Of a stretch of 36,959 nt of DNA, positions 1 through 7,467 are shown piece by piece. The notes beneath the pieces were generated by a model that saw only the letters and a list, made by a program, of their open reading frames with translations, did no database searches and was not told the origin of the DNA. This DNA comes from an uncultured Verrucomicrobiota bacterium (GTDB taxonomy: Bacteria; Verrucomicrobiota; Verrucomicrobiia; Limisphaerales; UBA1319). Each line of letters begins with the position of its first letter. Within the stretch, counting starts at the first letter, position 1. A program made the position numbers and the translations under genes. The stretch is from NCBI GenBank assembly GCA_903845125.1, contig CAIMWS010000518.1, positions 1 through 36,959 of the forward strand, in the 5' to 3' direction.

Positions 1-1
1 G

Positions 2-505
2 CCGCCGCCCGTGGCGCAGCCCAACCCGCCAGCCGCCGCTGCCCCCGCCACGAATGCGCCGGCGGCCACCCCGGCCGCCGCCGCCGTCCCGGCGGCGCCG
101 CCCAAGGCCGAAAAACTGTTGCTGCTCGACGACGGCCCCGAGGATGCGAACCCGGCCGCGGGCGGCGCGGACAACAGCCGTTGCCACGTCTGCCACATCA
201 ACTTCGTGAAGGAGGACTTGACGGCGGCCCACGCCAAGGCCGGGATTGGCTGCGCCAAGTGCCACGGCGCTTCGGATGCGCACATCGCCGATGAGTCCTG
301 GGCCTCCGGCGGCAACGGCACCGCCCCGGACACCATGTTCCCCAAAGCCAAAATCAACGGCTTCTGCCTTGAGTGCCATCCCCAGGAAAAAATCACCGGC
401 CAGGCGGCGCACGAATCCTTCCTGGCGGGCAAGGAACCGGGCCAAACCTGCACGGATTGCCACGGCAAACACCGGATGACCGCCCGCAAGTGCAAGTGGA
501 AATAG
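2..505 (+). CDS. Tetraheme c-type cytochrome, 5' end outside window
   Basis: The reading frame is open to the left edge, so the true start and any signal peptide lie outside; the GTG at 11 is only the first possible start inside. Counting from that GTG there are four CxxCH heme c attachment motifs at residues 58-62 (CHVCH), 81-85 (CAKCH), 119-123 (CLECH) and 147-151 (CTDCH). They follow a low-complexity Ala/Pro-rich linker (residues 2-55) that would tether the heme domain away from a membrane or an upstream domain. The protein should be a periplasmic electron carrier matured by the cytochrome c (Ccm/Ccs) machinery. The heme spacing resembles small multiheme domains of the NapC/cytochrome c3 type, but I cannot assign a redox partner. 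No partner gene is visible downstream. Confidence 0.8.
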   Translation, partial: PPPVAQPNPPAAAAPATNAPAATPAAAAVPAAPPKAEKLLLLDDGPEDANPAAGGADNSRCHVCHINFVKEDLTAAHAKAGIGCAKCHGASDAHIADESWASGGNGTAPDTMFPKAKINGFCLECHPQEKITGQAAHESFLAGKEPGQTCTDCHGKHRMTARKCKWK

Positions 506-880
506 CGCCGGCCCCGCGGAAAAAAGAAACCGGTTTGCTGCGGCCTGGCCACCACGGGCCGGACCCCGCCCGGCCCTCTCACCGGGAGCGGAGGGGAAGC
601 CGGCCAGTGATTAACCGCCAGCGCTGGATGGAAAATCCGGGCCGGGGCTCCGATCCCCGAGCGGATTGAATCAAGGGGCGGTTTTATTTCTGCGGACCGA
701 GGGCGCCCGCATGGAGCGCCGTGGTGTTGATCTTCGAAACCAGCCATTCCCATCCCCATCGGCGCGCAGGCATCCGGCGCCGCTTGCGCTGGGTGGATTC
801 CGGCATTAGGTTAGTAATGCGAGCAGCCCCTATTTGCATTATTATCTTGCATTTAAATGATGAGAGTGACTAATTAGAGT
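506..880. other. Gene-free spacer with AT-rich upstream region of the sigma gene
   Basis: I see no credible gene here. The first 270 bases are GC-rich. The last 70 bases before the sigma-factor start turn sharply AT-rich and contain a perfect 10-bp palindrome at 850-859 (CATTTAAATG) and a perfect 8-bp one at 870-877 (CTAATTAG), just before the ATG at 881. This is the likely promoter/operator region of the 881-5803 pair. I could not place confident -35 and -10 boxes. Confidence 0.45.
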
Positions 881-1633
881 ATGGTTCCGGAAAGCTCATC
901 AGTGCTGGCTGGCGGAGCCGCCCGATACTGGTTTACGACCACCCACTGGAGCGTAGTGATGGCGGCTGGCCAGATCGGGTCCGCCCCGGCCTCGGAGGCC
1001 TTGGAGACCTTATGCCGCAGTTATTGGTATCCCCTTTATGCCTATGTGCGGCGCCAGGGCCATCCGCCGGAGGAGGCGCAGGATTTGACGCAGGAGTTTT
1101 TCTGGCGGCTGCTGCGCGGCAACTGGCTGTCCCGGGCGGATCGCCTGAAAGGGCGGTTCCGGTCCTTCCTGCTGGTGATGATGAAGCACTTCCTGGCCAA
1201 CGAGTGGGATCGTACCCAGCGGATCAAGCGGGGCGGCGGCATCCATTTCGTGCCGCTGGAGGACGGCACGTGTGAACAGCATTTTCAGGAGGATTCCCGC
1301 CCGGCGCATTCCCCCGCCCAGCTTTATGAGCAGCGCTGGGCCATCACCTTGCTGGAAACCGTCCTGATGCGCCTGCGCCAGGAGTTGGCCGCCGCCGGCC
1401 GCTTGGCGCAATTCGAGGCGCTGAAAAGGTTTCTTACGGGCGGGCAGCGGCCGCTGGCCTACGCGGCGGTGGCCAACCAATTGGCGACCACTGAGGCCGC
1501 GGTGAAAATGGCGGTGTTGCGCCTGCGGAACCGCTACGGCGAACTGCTCCGGCAGGAGATCGCGAACACCGTGGCCAGCCCGGATGAGGTGGAGGACGAA
1601 CTCCGCCACCTGCTGGTGGTGCTGAGCGCTTAG
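881..1633 (+). CDS. ECF-type RNA polymerase sigma factor
   Basis: A 250-residue sigma-70 family protein. Region sigma-2 is visible at about residues 47-112, with the helix motif AQDLTQEFFWRLL typical of the core-RNAP-binding segment. A sigma-4 helix-turn-helix is at about 180-235 (ANQLATTEAAVKMAVLRLR). The N-terminal FTTTHWSVV stretch is characteristic of sigma factors that sit beside Ser/Thr kinases in Verrucomicrobiota, Acidobacteriota and Planctomycetota (family knowledge). The next gene is exactly such a kinase, starting 141 bp downstream on the same strand. The inferred role is a dedicated transcription factor controlled by phosphorylation or interaction with the kinase. No anti-sigma gene is adjacent. 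No strong Shine-Dalgarno sequence precedes the ATG. Confidence 0.88.
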   Translation: MVPESSSVLAGGAARYWFTTTHWSVVMAAGQIGSAPASEALETLCRSYWYPLYAYVRRQGHPPEEAQDLTQEFFWRLLRGNWLSRADRLKGRFRSFLLVMMKHFLANEWDRTQRIKRGGGIHFVPLEDGTCEQHFQEDSRPAHSPAQLYEQRWAITLLETVLMRLRQELAAAGRLAQFEALKRFLTGGQRPLAYAAVANQLATTEAAVKMAVLRLRNRYGELLRQEIANTVASPDEVEDELRHLLVVLSA

Positions 1634-1774
1634 CTGGCCCAGGCAGGCGCAGGCATCCGGCCCGGTATCCGCTGCGTGTTACTTTCCCGGCGGAATGCTT
1701 AAGAACCTGTTGGAAGCGGCGTTGTCCGGGTGCGGCGCCGGTTCCAATTTCAACCCAGGTGGCCCGGATCAGCT

Positions 1775-4700
1775 ATGGAACGTCCGTGCGTTTGTGACGA
1801 ATGCGGTGGAGAGTTGCCCAGCCACGCCCCCGAGGGGCTTTGCCCGGCGTGCCTGCTCCGGACGGGCGCGGCTGAATGGGGCCTGCGCCTCAACGCCGCC
1901 CCCGCTGCCGGCCCGCCGCCCGCACCGGGTCCGGGTCCCCAGCCGGAGCGCGCGGGCAAGCCTGGCGACCGGTTCGATTCCCCGGGGAGCCGCCTGGGGG
2001 ATTACGAACTGTTGGAGCTCATCGGCCAGGGTGGCATGGGGATGGTGTACCGGGCGCAGCAAATCAGCTTGGATCGGATCGTGGCCCTTAAGCTGCTGCC
2101 GTTCGGCCAGTTCAGCCGCAAAGAGGCGGTGGAGCGCTTCCGGGCCGAGGCCAGCGCCGCCGGGAGCCTGCAGCACCCGAACATCGTGGCCATCCACGAG
2201 GTGGGCGAGCACGAAGGCCAGCACTACTTCTCGATGGACTTCGTGGAGGGGCAAACCCTGGCGGAGCTGGTGCGGGCGAAGCCGCTGCCAGCCAAGCGGG
2301 CCGCCGGCATCCTGCAAACCATCGCCACCGCGGTCCACCATGCCCACCGGCACGGCATCCTCCACCGCGACCTCAAGCCGTCGAATATCCTCATCGATGC
2401 CGCCGGCCAGCCCCGGATCACCGATTTCGGCCTGGCCAAGCGGATGACGGTGGATTCGGAAATGACCGTGACCGGCCAGATCCTGGGCTCCCCTAGTTTC
2501 ATCTCGCCGGAACAAGCGGAAGGCCGGCAGAAAGAGGTGGGGCCGGGCAGCGATATCCATGCCCTGGGCGGGCTGCTTTACCATATGCTGACGCGGCAGC
2601 CCCCGTTCCAATCCGACACCCTCACCACCTTGTTGAAGCAGGTGATAGAGCGGGAACCGATCGCGCCAGCGCTGCTGAATCCCGCGATTCCCAAGGACTT
2701 GGAAACCATCTGCCTCAAGTGCCTGGAGAAGGACATCGCGCGGCGGTATCCGGCCGCGCAGGCGCTGGCGGACGACCTGGGGCGCTTCCTGGCAGGCGAG
2801 CCCATCCAGGCGCGGCCGGTGGGGATACTGGGCAAGAGTTGGAAATGGTGCCGCCGCCGCCCGGTGCTGGCCGGGTTGGCTGGCAGCCTGGCGGTTTCCG
2901 TGCTGGTGGGCACCACTGGCGCGCTCTGGCAATGGCGGCAAACGCTGGCGGCCAACGCAGACGCCCACCGCCGGGAATACGCGGCGAACATGGCCCTGGT
3001 CCAAAGCTTGATTGGCGATAAAAAATTTGACCGCGCCCGGGAGATCCTGGCCGATGGCACCCCGGAACTCTATCGGAACTGGGAATGGGGGTGGCTCCAG
3101 CGCCAGTGCAACCAGGATCTCGAGACCTTGCCGGCCAGGACGTTGGTCGTGGCCTTCGATCCGAGTTCGCGCTTTTTGGCCACCCAGGGTGGGGCCAATG
3201 CCACGGATATAGTTTTGTGGGATTTGGCCGCCGGGCAAATCCATCAAACCCTGGTGGGGCACACTGGCGGAGTATACCGGGCCGCCTTCAGCCGGGCTGG
3301 ACGGCAGCTGGCCACGAGTTCTCCCTGGGATACCCGGGCCATTATTTGGGACCTGGCCACCAGCCAGGAGTATGCTTCTCTCGTCCATACCCAGGGGGTG
3401 CGCGACCTCTGCTACAGCCCGGATGGCCAGCAGCTGGCCACCGCCTGCCTGGACGGCCGGGTTCGCCTCTGGGACACCCGGCGCTGGGTCCAGATCGACG
3501 AATCACCGCCCTATGGCGACCACCTGGTATGCCTCAAGTTCAGCCCGGATGGCCGGCGCATCGCCTACGGGGGCGGTTATATGTTCGAGGCCGACAGCCG
3601 GAACACGGCCGTCTGCATCTGGGACTTGACCAGCCGGAAAGTCCAGCCCCCCCTGCCGGGGCATACCCAGGCCGTTACCGGGGTGGCGTGGCACCCGGAC
3701 GGCAAACAGCTCGCCAGCTGCTCCATCGATGGCCAGGTCATCCTTTGGGATCCAGCCTCGGGACAACGGTTGCGCCGCCTGGTGCCCGGCGCCCGGCGCG
3801 GGGCGCTGTTCAGCCTTGAATTCAGCCCCCCCGATGGCCGCTCGCTCGCGATCGCGGGAGTCGAGGTGCCCAGCCTCAACGCCTGGGCGCAGGTGCTCGA
3901 GACCTCCTCGCTGGGGGTGCGCAACGAGTTTTCCGGGCATTCAAGGCGTTTGAGCTGCCTGGCGTTCAGCCCCGATGGCCGGCACCTCGCCACCGCCGCC
4001 GCCGATGGCCAGGCCAAGGTCTGGCTCGCGGACCCCTGGCCGCCATACCTCAGCCTGGCCGGGCACGACCAGCCGGTCTCCACCGTGGCCTTTTCCCCCG
4101 ACGGCGATTTGCTGGCGACCGGCAGCCTCGACCAGACCGCCAAAATCTGGGACGCCCAAACCGGGGTGCTCCGGCAAACCATCCCGGTTGAGTTCCCAGT
4201 GATTTCCCTGGCCTTCAACCCCACAGGAACCCAGCTGGCCACCACCGGGCCAGACCAGGCGGCCTGCGTTTGGCCGATCCCCGGCCTCCGGCTGCAGAAG
4301 ACCTCCGCTCCCGGACCGCTGCGGCGCCTGCCGGGGCATGCGGGCGCAGTCCTCGCGGTGGGCTGGAGTCCGGACAACCGTTGGATTGCCACCGGCGGCA
4401 AAGACCACCAGGCAATCCTCTGGAACGCCGAGGCCGGCCAGGTGCATCGCCTGCTGAGCGGTCACACCAACTGGATTTTGGCCCTGGCCTTTTCCCCCGA
4501 CAGCCAGCTCCTGGCCACGGGCAGCGCCGACTCCACGATCCGCTTATGGGACACCCACGCCGGGCAATGCCTGCGCACATTGAACAGCCATGCCGGGGGA
4601 GTTTTGTCGCTGGCCTTCAGCCCCGATGGCCGGCTGCTGGCCGGCGGCGGCGGCGACCATATCCTGCGGCTTTGGGAAGTGCGGACGGGCCGGGAACTTC

Positions 4701-5803
4701 AGGCCATCCAAACCTTCGTTAATGGGGTGACCTCCGTGGCTTTCAGCCCGGATGGCGCGCGACTGCTGGTCGCTGCCAGCGGTCCCAAGCAGTCCGCGCG
4801 ATGGAACCAGGAATCGCGGATCCGCCTGCTGGACGTTGCCACGGGCCAGGAACTGCTCAGTTTTGTGGCTCATAGCAACCATGTTTATGGGGCTGCCTTC
4901 AGTCCCGATGGCCTTCGCCTCGCCACCGGCAGCGCCGATAACACGGCCCGGATCTGGACCGCTTTTCCCTGGGAAACAGCCGCTTACTCCGGGCCGCCTG
5001 GGGCCGGCCTGGCGGCCGGGATCGAAGCTTACAAACGGCGGTTCTGGCAAACCAACCAGGCGGTCCGCCAGGCGGCGGATCGCACCCAAAAAGAGACCCA
5101 ATTCCCCCGGCGCCTGGGGATGAATTCCCGGGGGGATTATAATCTGCCGCCGGCGGGAAGCAAAATCCAGCCATTGCGGCCCATTCCGCCGCGTTCCGCT
5201 ACGGCGGGGGCGGGGCAACTCGATCTGACGGCCAGCTATAATGTGGCTTTGAATGAGTCCTGGCAATCGATGGGGATCCTTTACCAGGTGGACTTGAACC
5301 TGGCGGCCTTGCCCTCGGGGCTGCAAACCTTCCAACAAATCCAGTTCGACGTCCGTGGCTTGATCCAGCTGCGGCGGCGGGCCGTGGACCACGAGCTTTT
5401 TCCCGAGCGCACCCCCATTCCGGTCCGCCGGGCCTTCACCCGGCTGCACGCCTTGCACGGGACGCGTTGGGAGGAGGAGGAGGGGATGGCGATCGCCGAA
5501 CTGGTGCTGCGCTATCGGGATGGCGCGGCGGAAACGCTGCCCATTGTTTTCGGTGAACACCTGCGCCATGAAAAAGCCCAAAGCGACGCCGATGGGGATA
5601 TCGATATCGACAACCATCCTGAGTGTCCCCAAGGCACGGTGGCCTGGTTGGGGCCGGCTCCCCAACATCCTGGGGAAGTCCAGCTCCGCCTTTACCAAAC
5701 CACCTTCCGCAATCCCCGGCCCGCCGTGGAAGTGGTGCAGATGGAATACATCTCCAAGGTGACCCGAAGCGCCCCCTATCTGGTGGCCTTGACCGTGGAG
5801 TAA
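1775..5803 (+). CDS. Membrane Ser/Thr protein kinase with 14 WD40 repeats
   Basis: A 1342-residue protein. I start it at ATG 1775, not the upstream GTG 1730, because the sequence then opens with a Cys motif (C7-x2-C10, C23-x2-C26) usual for the N-terminal zinc ribbon of these kinases, and AGGTGG lies 12 bp upstream. The Hanks-type kinase domain spans about residues 75-345: P-loop GQGGMGMV at 84-91, Lys106, catalytic HRDLKPSN at 197-204, DFG at 217-219 and SPEQ in the activation segment. All essential residues are present, so it should be active. One membrane helix follows at about 364-385. Then come 14 WD40 blades (repeated FSPDG...LWD), enough for two seven-bladed propellers outside the membrane. 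The last ~230 residues form a further beta-rich domain that recurs in verrucomicrobial secreted proteins. It pairs with the upstream sigma factor. Confidence 0.9.
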   Translation: MERPCVCDECGGELPSHAPEGLCPACLLRTGAAEWGLRLNAAPAAGPPPAPGPGPQPERAGKPGDRFDSPGSRLGDYELLELIGQGGMGMVYRAQQISLDRIVALKLLPFGQFSRKEAVERFRAEASAAGSLQHPNIVAIHEVGEHEGQHYFSMDFVEGQTLAELVRAKPLPAKRAAGILQTIATAVHHAHRHGILHRDLKPSNILIDAAGQPRITDFGLAKRMTVDSEMTVTGQILGSPSFISPEQAEGRQKEVGPGSDIHALGGLLYHMLTRQPPFQSDTLTTLLKQVIEREPIAPALLNPAIPKDLETICLKCLEKDIARRYPAAQALADDLGRFLAGEPIQARPVGILGKSWKWCRRRPVLAGLAGSLAVSVLVGTTGALWQWRQTLAANADAHRREYAANMALVQSLIGDKKFDRAREILADGTPELYRNWEWGWLQRQCNQDLETLPARTLVVAFDPSSRFLATQGGANATDIVLWDLAAGQIHQTLVGHTGGVYRAAFSRAGRQLATSSPWDTRAIIWDLATSQEYASLVHTQGVRDLCYSPDGQQLATACLDGRVRLWDTRRWVQIDESPPYGDHLVCLKFSPDGRRIAYGGGYMFEADSRNTAVCIWDLTSRKVQPPLPGHTQAVTGVAWHPDGKQLASCSIDGQVILWDPASGQRLRRLVPGARRGALFSLEFSPPDGRSLAIAGVEVPSLNAWAQVLETSSLGVRNEFSGHSRRLSCLAFSPDGRHLATAAADGQAKVWLADPWPPYLSLAGHDQPVSTVAFSPDGDLLATGSLDQTAKIWDAQTGVLRQTIPVEFPVISLAFNPTGTQLATTGPDQAACVWPIPGLRLQKTSAPGPLRRLPGHAGAVLAVGWSPDNRWIATGGKDHQAILWNAEAGQVHRLLSGHTNWILALAFSPDSQLLATGSADSTIRLWDTHAGQCLRTLNSHAGGVLSLAFSPDGRLLAGGGGDHILRLWEVRTGRELQAIQTFVNGVTSVAFSPDGARLLVAASGPKQSARWNQESRIRLLDVATGQELLSFVAHSNHVYGAAFSPDGLRLATGSADNTARIWTAFPWETAAYSGPPGAGLAAGIEAYKRRFWQTNQAVRQAADRTQKETQFPRRLGMNSRGDYNLPPAGSKIQPLRPIPPRSATAGAGQLDLTASYNVALNESWQSMGILYQVDLNLAALPSGLQTFQQIQFDVRGLIQLRRRAVDHELFPERTPIPVRRAFTRLHALHGTRWEEEEGMAIAELVLRYRDGAAETLPIVFGEHLRHEKAQSDADGDIDIDNHPECPQGTVAWLGPAPQHPGEVQLRLYQTTFRNPRPAVEVVQMEYISKVTRSAPYLVALTVE

Positions 5804-6121
5804 ACCATTAGAGAAGTTGGCGGGGTGAAGGAGTGTCGTGCCGTCCACGGCCTGCCTCCTCACCCTGGCCCTCTCCTTGAGAGGCAGGGGAATACGCCCT
5901 GGGAGGGATGAAGTTTGGTTCGCAATTGGCGCAAGGGGGTCTGCGAACGAGTGGGACGCGGCGGCAGCTGGCAATGGTGCTCGTCGTTTCAGTTCCAAGT
6001 TAACGGTCGAAAACAGGCCAATGATTCGGTTGGCCTGGGGCGATGAAGATCAGCGCCAGGCGAGTTAGCGCCTGTTCGCTGCATCGGATAGTCCGGCGTG
6101 ATGATCGAACCGATGCTGGGC
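5804..6121. other. Hairpin-rich gene-free spacer
   Basis: No gene seen. A perfect 6-bp stem with a 3-nt loop lies at 5870-5884 (CCTCTC/GAGAGG) in a 'CCCTGGCCCTCTCC' context like that of dispersed REP-type repeats. Three more perfect inverted repeats follow: 6014-6021 with 6030-6037 (8 bp, 8-nt loop), 6057-6062 with 6069-6074 (6 bp, 6-nt loop) and 6081-6087 with 6110-6116 (7 bp, 22-nt loop). None is followed by a T-run, so none is a classic intrinsic terminator. They lie between two convergent genes and just behind the stop codon of the 6122-6583 gene. Confidence 0.55.
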
Positions 6122-6583
6122 CTAACTTTGGGAAACTCGTGCCGCGTCTGGCCGTTTCAGAAAGCCGATACTGAGTAACGCCCAGGCGGCGACCAAGCCC
6201 AAACCTGCCGCAATATGAGCGAGTTTGACGACCAACTCCTGCCACGCCCGTCCGCCCGTCGCCCCCGCCTGACCGGCGGTGATCGGTAACATCTGATTCG
6301 TTCCCCACCAGGCATTGGCGACCTCGGACAATCCCATCGCCCAAGTCAGCCAAGCAGCCAGCACCATCACCGCGGCGGATTTCGGGCCGACTTGGTGCGG
6401 CAGCGCCAGCAACAAGACCGCCATGATGATGATCAACATGCCGTTAGTGACCAACTGAATGTGGGCGCCGAGGGCGAGCCGTGGAAACGGGGTCTGCGGC
6501 ACGATAAATCCCCACAGTAACCCGACCATGACCAGCATCAGGCCGTGAACCAGAATCTGTCGACTGCGGTCTTGAGTGTTCAT
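6122..6583 (-). CDS. Hydroxylaminobenzene mutase-like membrane protein
   Basis: A 153-residue integral membrane protein with about four hydrophobic helices. It resembles the HabA/HabB (hydroxyamino)benzene mutase family: an N-terminal HGLMLVMVGLLWGFIVP helix, then PRLALGAHIQLVTNGML, and later WLTWAMGLSEVANAWWGT and MLPITAG. Characterised members isomerise hydroxylaminobenzene to aminophenol during nitroarene breakdown, but many family members are of unknown function, so the substrate is uncertain. ATG 6583 is chosen because homology begins there; an in-frame ATG at 6634 adds 17 unconvincing residues. The gene is short, stands alone and is divergent from an integron-type integrase remnant starting 114 bp away, which suggests it arrived as a cassette-like insertion. 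No strong ribosome binding site is visible. Confidence 0.72.
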   Translation of the reverse strand: MNTQDRSRQILVHGLMLVMVGLLWGFIVPQTPFPRLALGAHIQLVTNGMLIIIMAVLLLALPHQVGPKSAAVMVLAAWLTWAMGLSEVANAWWGTNQMLPITAGQAGATGGRAWQELVVKLAHIAAGLGLVAAWALLSIGFLKRPDAARVSQS

Positions 6584-6697
6584 CAGTATGTAAATGTTGG
6601 TGCCTGAGTCAACGGAGCCATGCCGAACGATCAATAGGCGACAGTTGTCGTGGTGTTTTCAATGTATGAACCGCGGTTTATCCATCAAGGTTACGCG

Positions 6698-7234
6698 ATG
6701 AAGACCGAACCAGCCCGGCAAAGGATGACCGAGGTCATCCGGCGGAAGCACCTGGCGAGGAACACGGAACAAAGCTACTGCGCCTGGCTCAAACGCTATT
6801 GCCACTACCTTGTCAAACTTACGACCGATCTGCCGAGCGAACAAATAAAACTGGAACGGTTTTTCACTGCGCTGGCGCAAGATGGTGTGGTGGCCAGCAC
6901 CCAGAATCAAGCCTTAAAGGCGATTATTTTCTTCTACCAGGCGGCGCTGGGGTGGAGTTGTAAAACGTCCAAGCGTTGCCGGCTCGGCGGCCGAGTCAAC
7001 TGCGGCCCGTGCCGGCCCGCGAGGAAACGTTGCGTTTGCTCCGGGAGGTGCAGGCGGAGGCGGGTTTTGCCACCAGCCTGGTGGTGTGGTTGCTGGATGG
7101 CTGCGGCCTGCGGGTGGTTTTGGAAGCGGGTAAGCCAGGTGCCACTGGCGTTGCCGCAGCACCAGGCGGTCCAATATTCCCAGGCCTGGTTTGATTGAAA
7201 TTGGGCGCGGGTGTTTCCGGCGTACCAGCCCTGA
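6698..7234 (+). pseudogene. Integron-type tyrosine recombinase remnant
   Basis: The N-terminal core-binding domain is intact (from ATG 6698, RKHLARNTEQSYCAWLKRY through STQNQALKAIIFFYQAALG). At about 6949-6952 the frame shifts by -1, apparently by loss of one G. The new frame meets a TAA at 6961-6963, then continues as ARRPSQLRPVPAREETLRLL and WLLDGCGLRV, the start of the catalytic domain. The region that should hold the catalytic Arg-Lys-His part is then deleted at about 7106-7121. The original frame resumes with VPLALPQHQAVQYSQAW, a TGA at 7196-7198 and NWARVFPAYQP, ending at a TGA at 7232. That last stretch matches the 'LP-AL-RKYP-A...W-W-VFP' segment characteristic of integron integrases. 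The C-terminal tyrosine box is absent, so it cannot be active. Confidence 0.8.
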
Positions 7235-7245
7235 CCATCGATTCC

Positions 7246-7294
7246 CGCGTTACCATTTCCGGATTCCGCTTAAATACAATAGAGAGAGCCAATG
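7246..7294 (+). repeat. Upstream box, copy 1
   Basis: A ~46-bp sequence beginning CGCGTTAC at 7246, running through ATTTCC, TTCCGCTT and TAC to an AGAGA run and an ATG at 7292. The same sequence with about three quarters identity occurs at 9119-9166, where the ATG starts a pseudopilin gene. The TACAAT at 7275-7280 could be a -10 element. Here the ATG opens a frame whose first residues (MSRKQNSLPGR) resemble the other copy's leader ([11 protein letters not shown]), but no FTLIE motif follows. It is either a shared promoter/leader or the stump of a lost pseudopilin gene. Confidence 0.6.
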
Positions 7295-7467
7295 TCCCGA
7301 AAACAAAACAGCCTCCCGGGCCGGGCGCTAACCGCGCACCCGCCAGAATTCCAGCCGGATGGAGCGAACCAGACCGGCTGGGAGCTTGGCAATACGGATG
7401 GCTCTCAGTGCGCACACCATGGCCTCGGGTCCGGCGAGCGACAACCAGGAAAGAAGCATCATCATTT

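Noticed and set aside
764-1661. 15-bp direct repeat GCGCAGGCATCCGGC at 764-778 and 1647-1661 flanking the sigma gene
   Set aside because: In 37 kb of GC-rich DNA a single 15-bp match is expected by chance about once; no mobile-element features surround it.
1769-3388. 539-codon open frame antisense to the WD40 kinase
   Set aside because: Shadow of a strongly supported gene in GC-rich DNA; no recognisable domain.
6090-6120. GGTTCGATC on the minus strand resembling a tRNA T-loop
   Set aside because: No acceptor, D or anticodon arms can be drawn around it.
5997-6126. Possible attC recombination site with GTTAG and CTAAC cores behind the membrane gene
   Set aside because: The GTT core precedes the AAC core, the reverse of attC order. 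The other AAC...GTT pairing (6002-6069) has arms that are not complementary, and the core consensus is not fully met.
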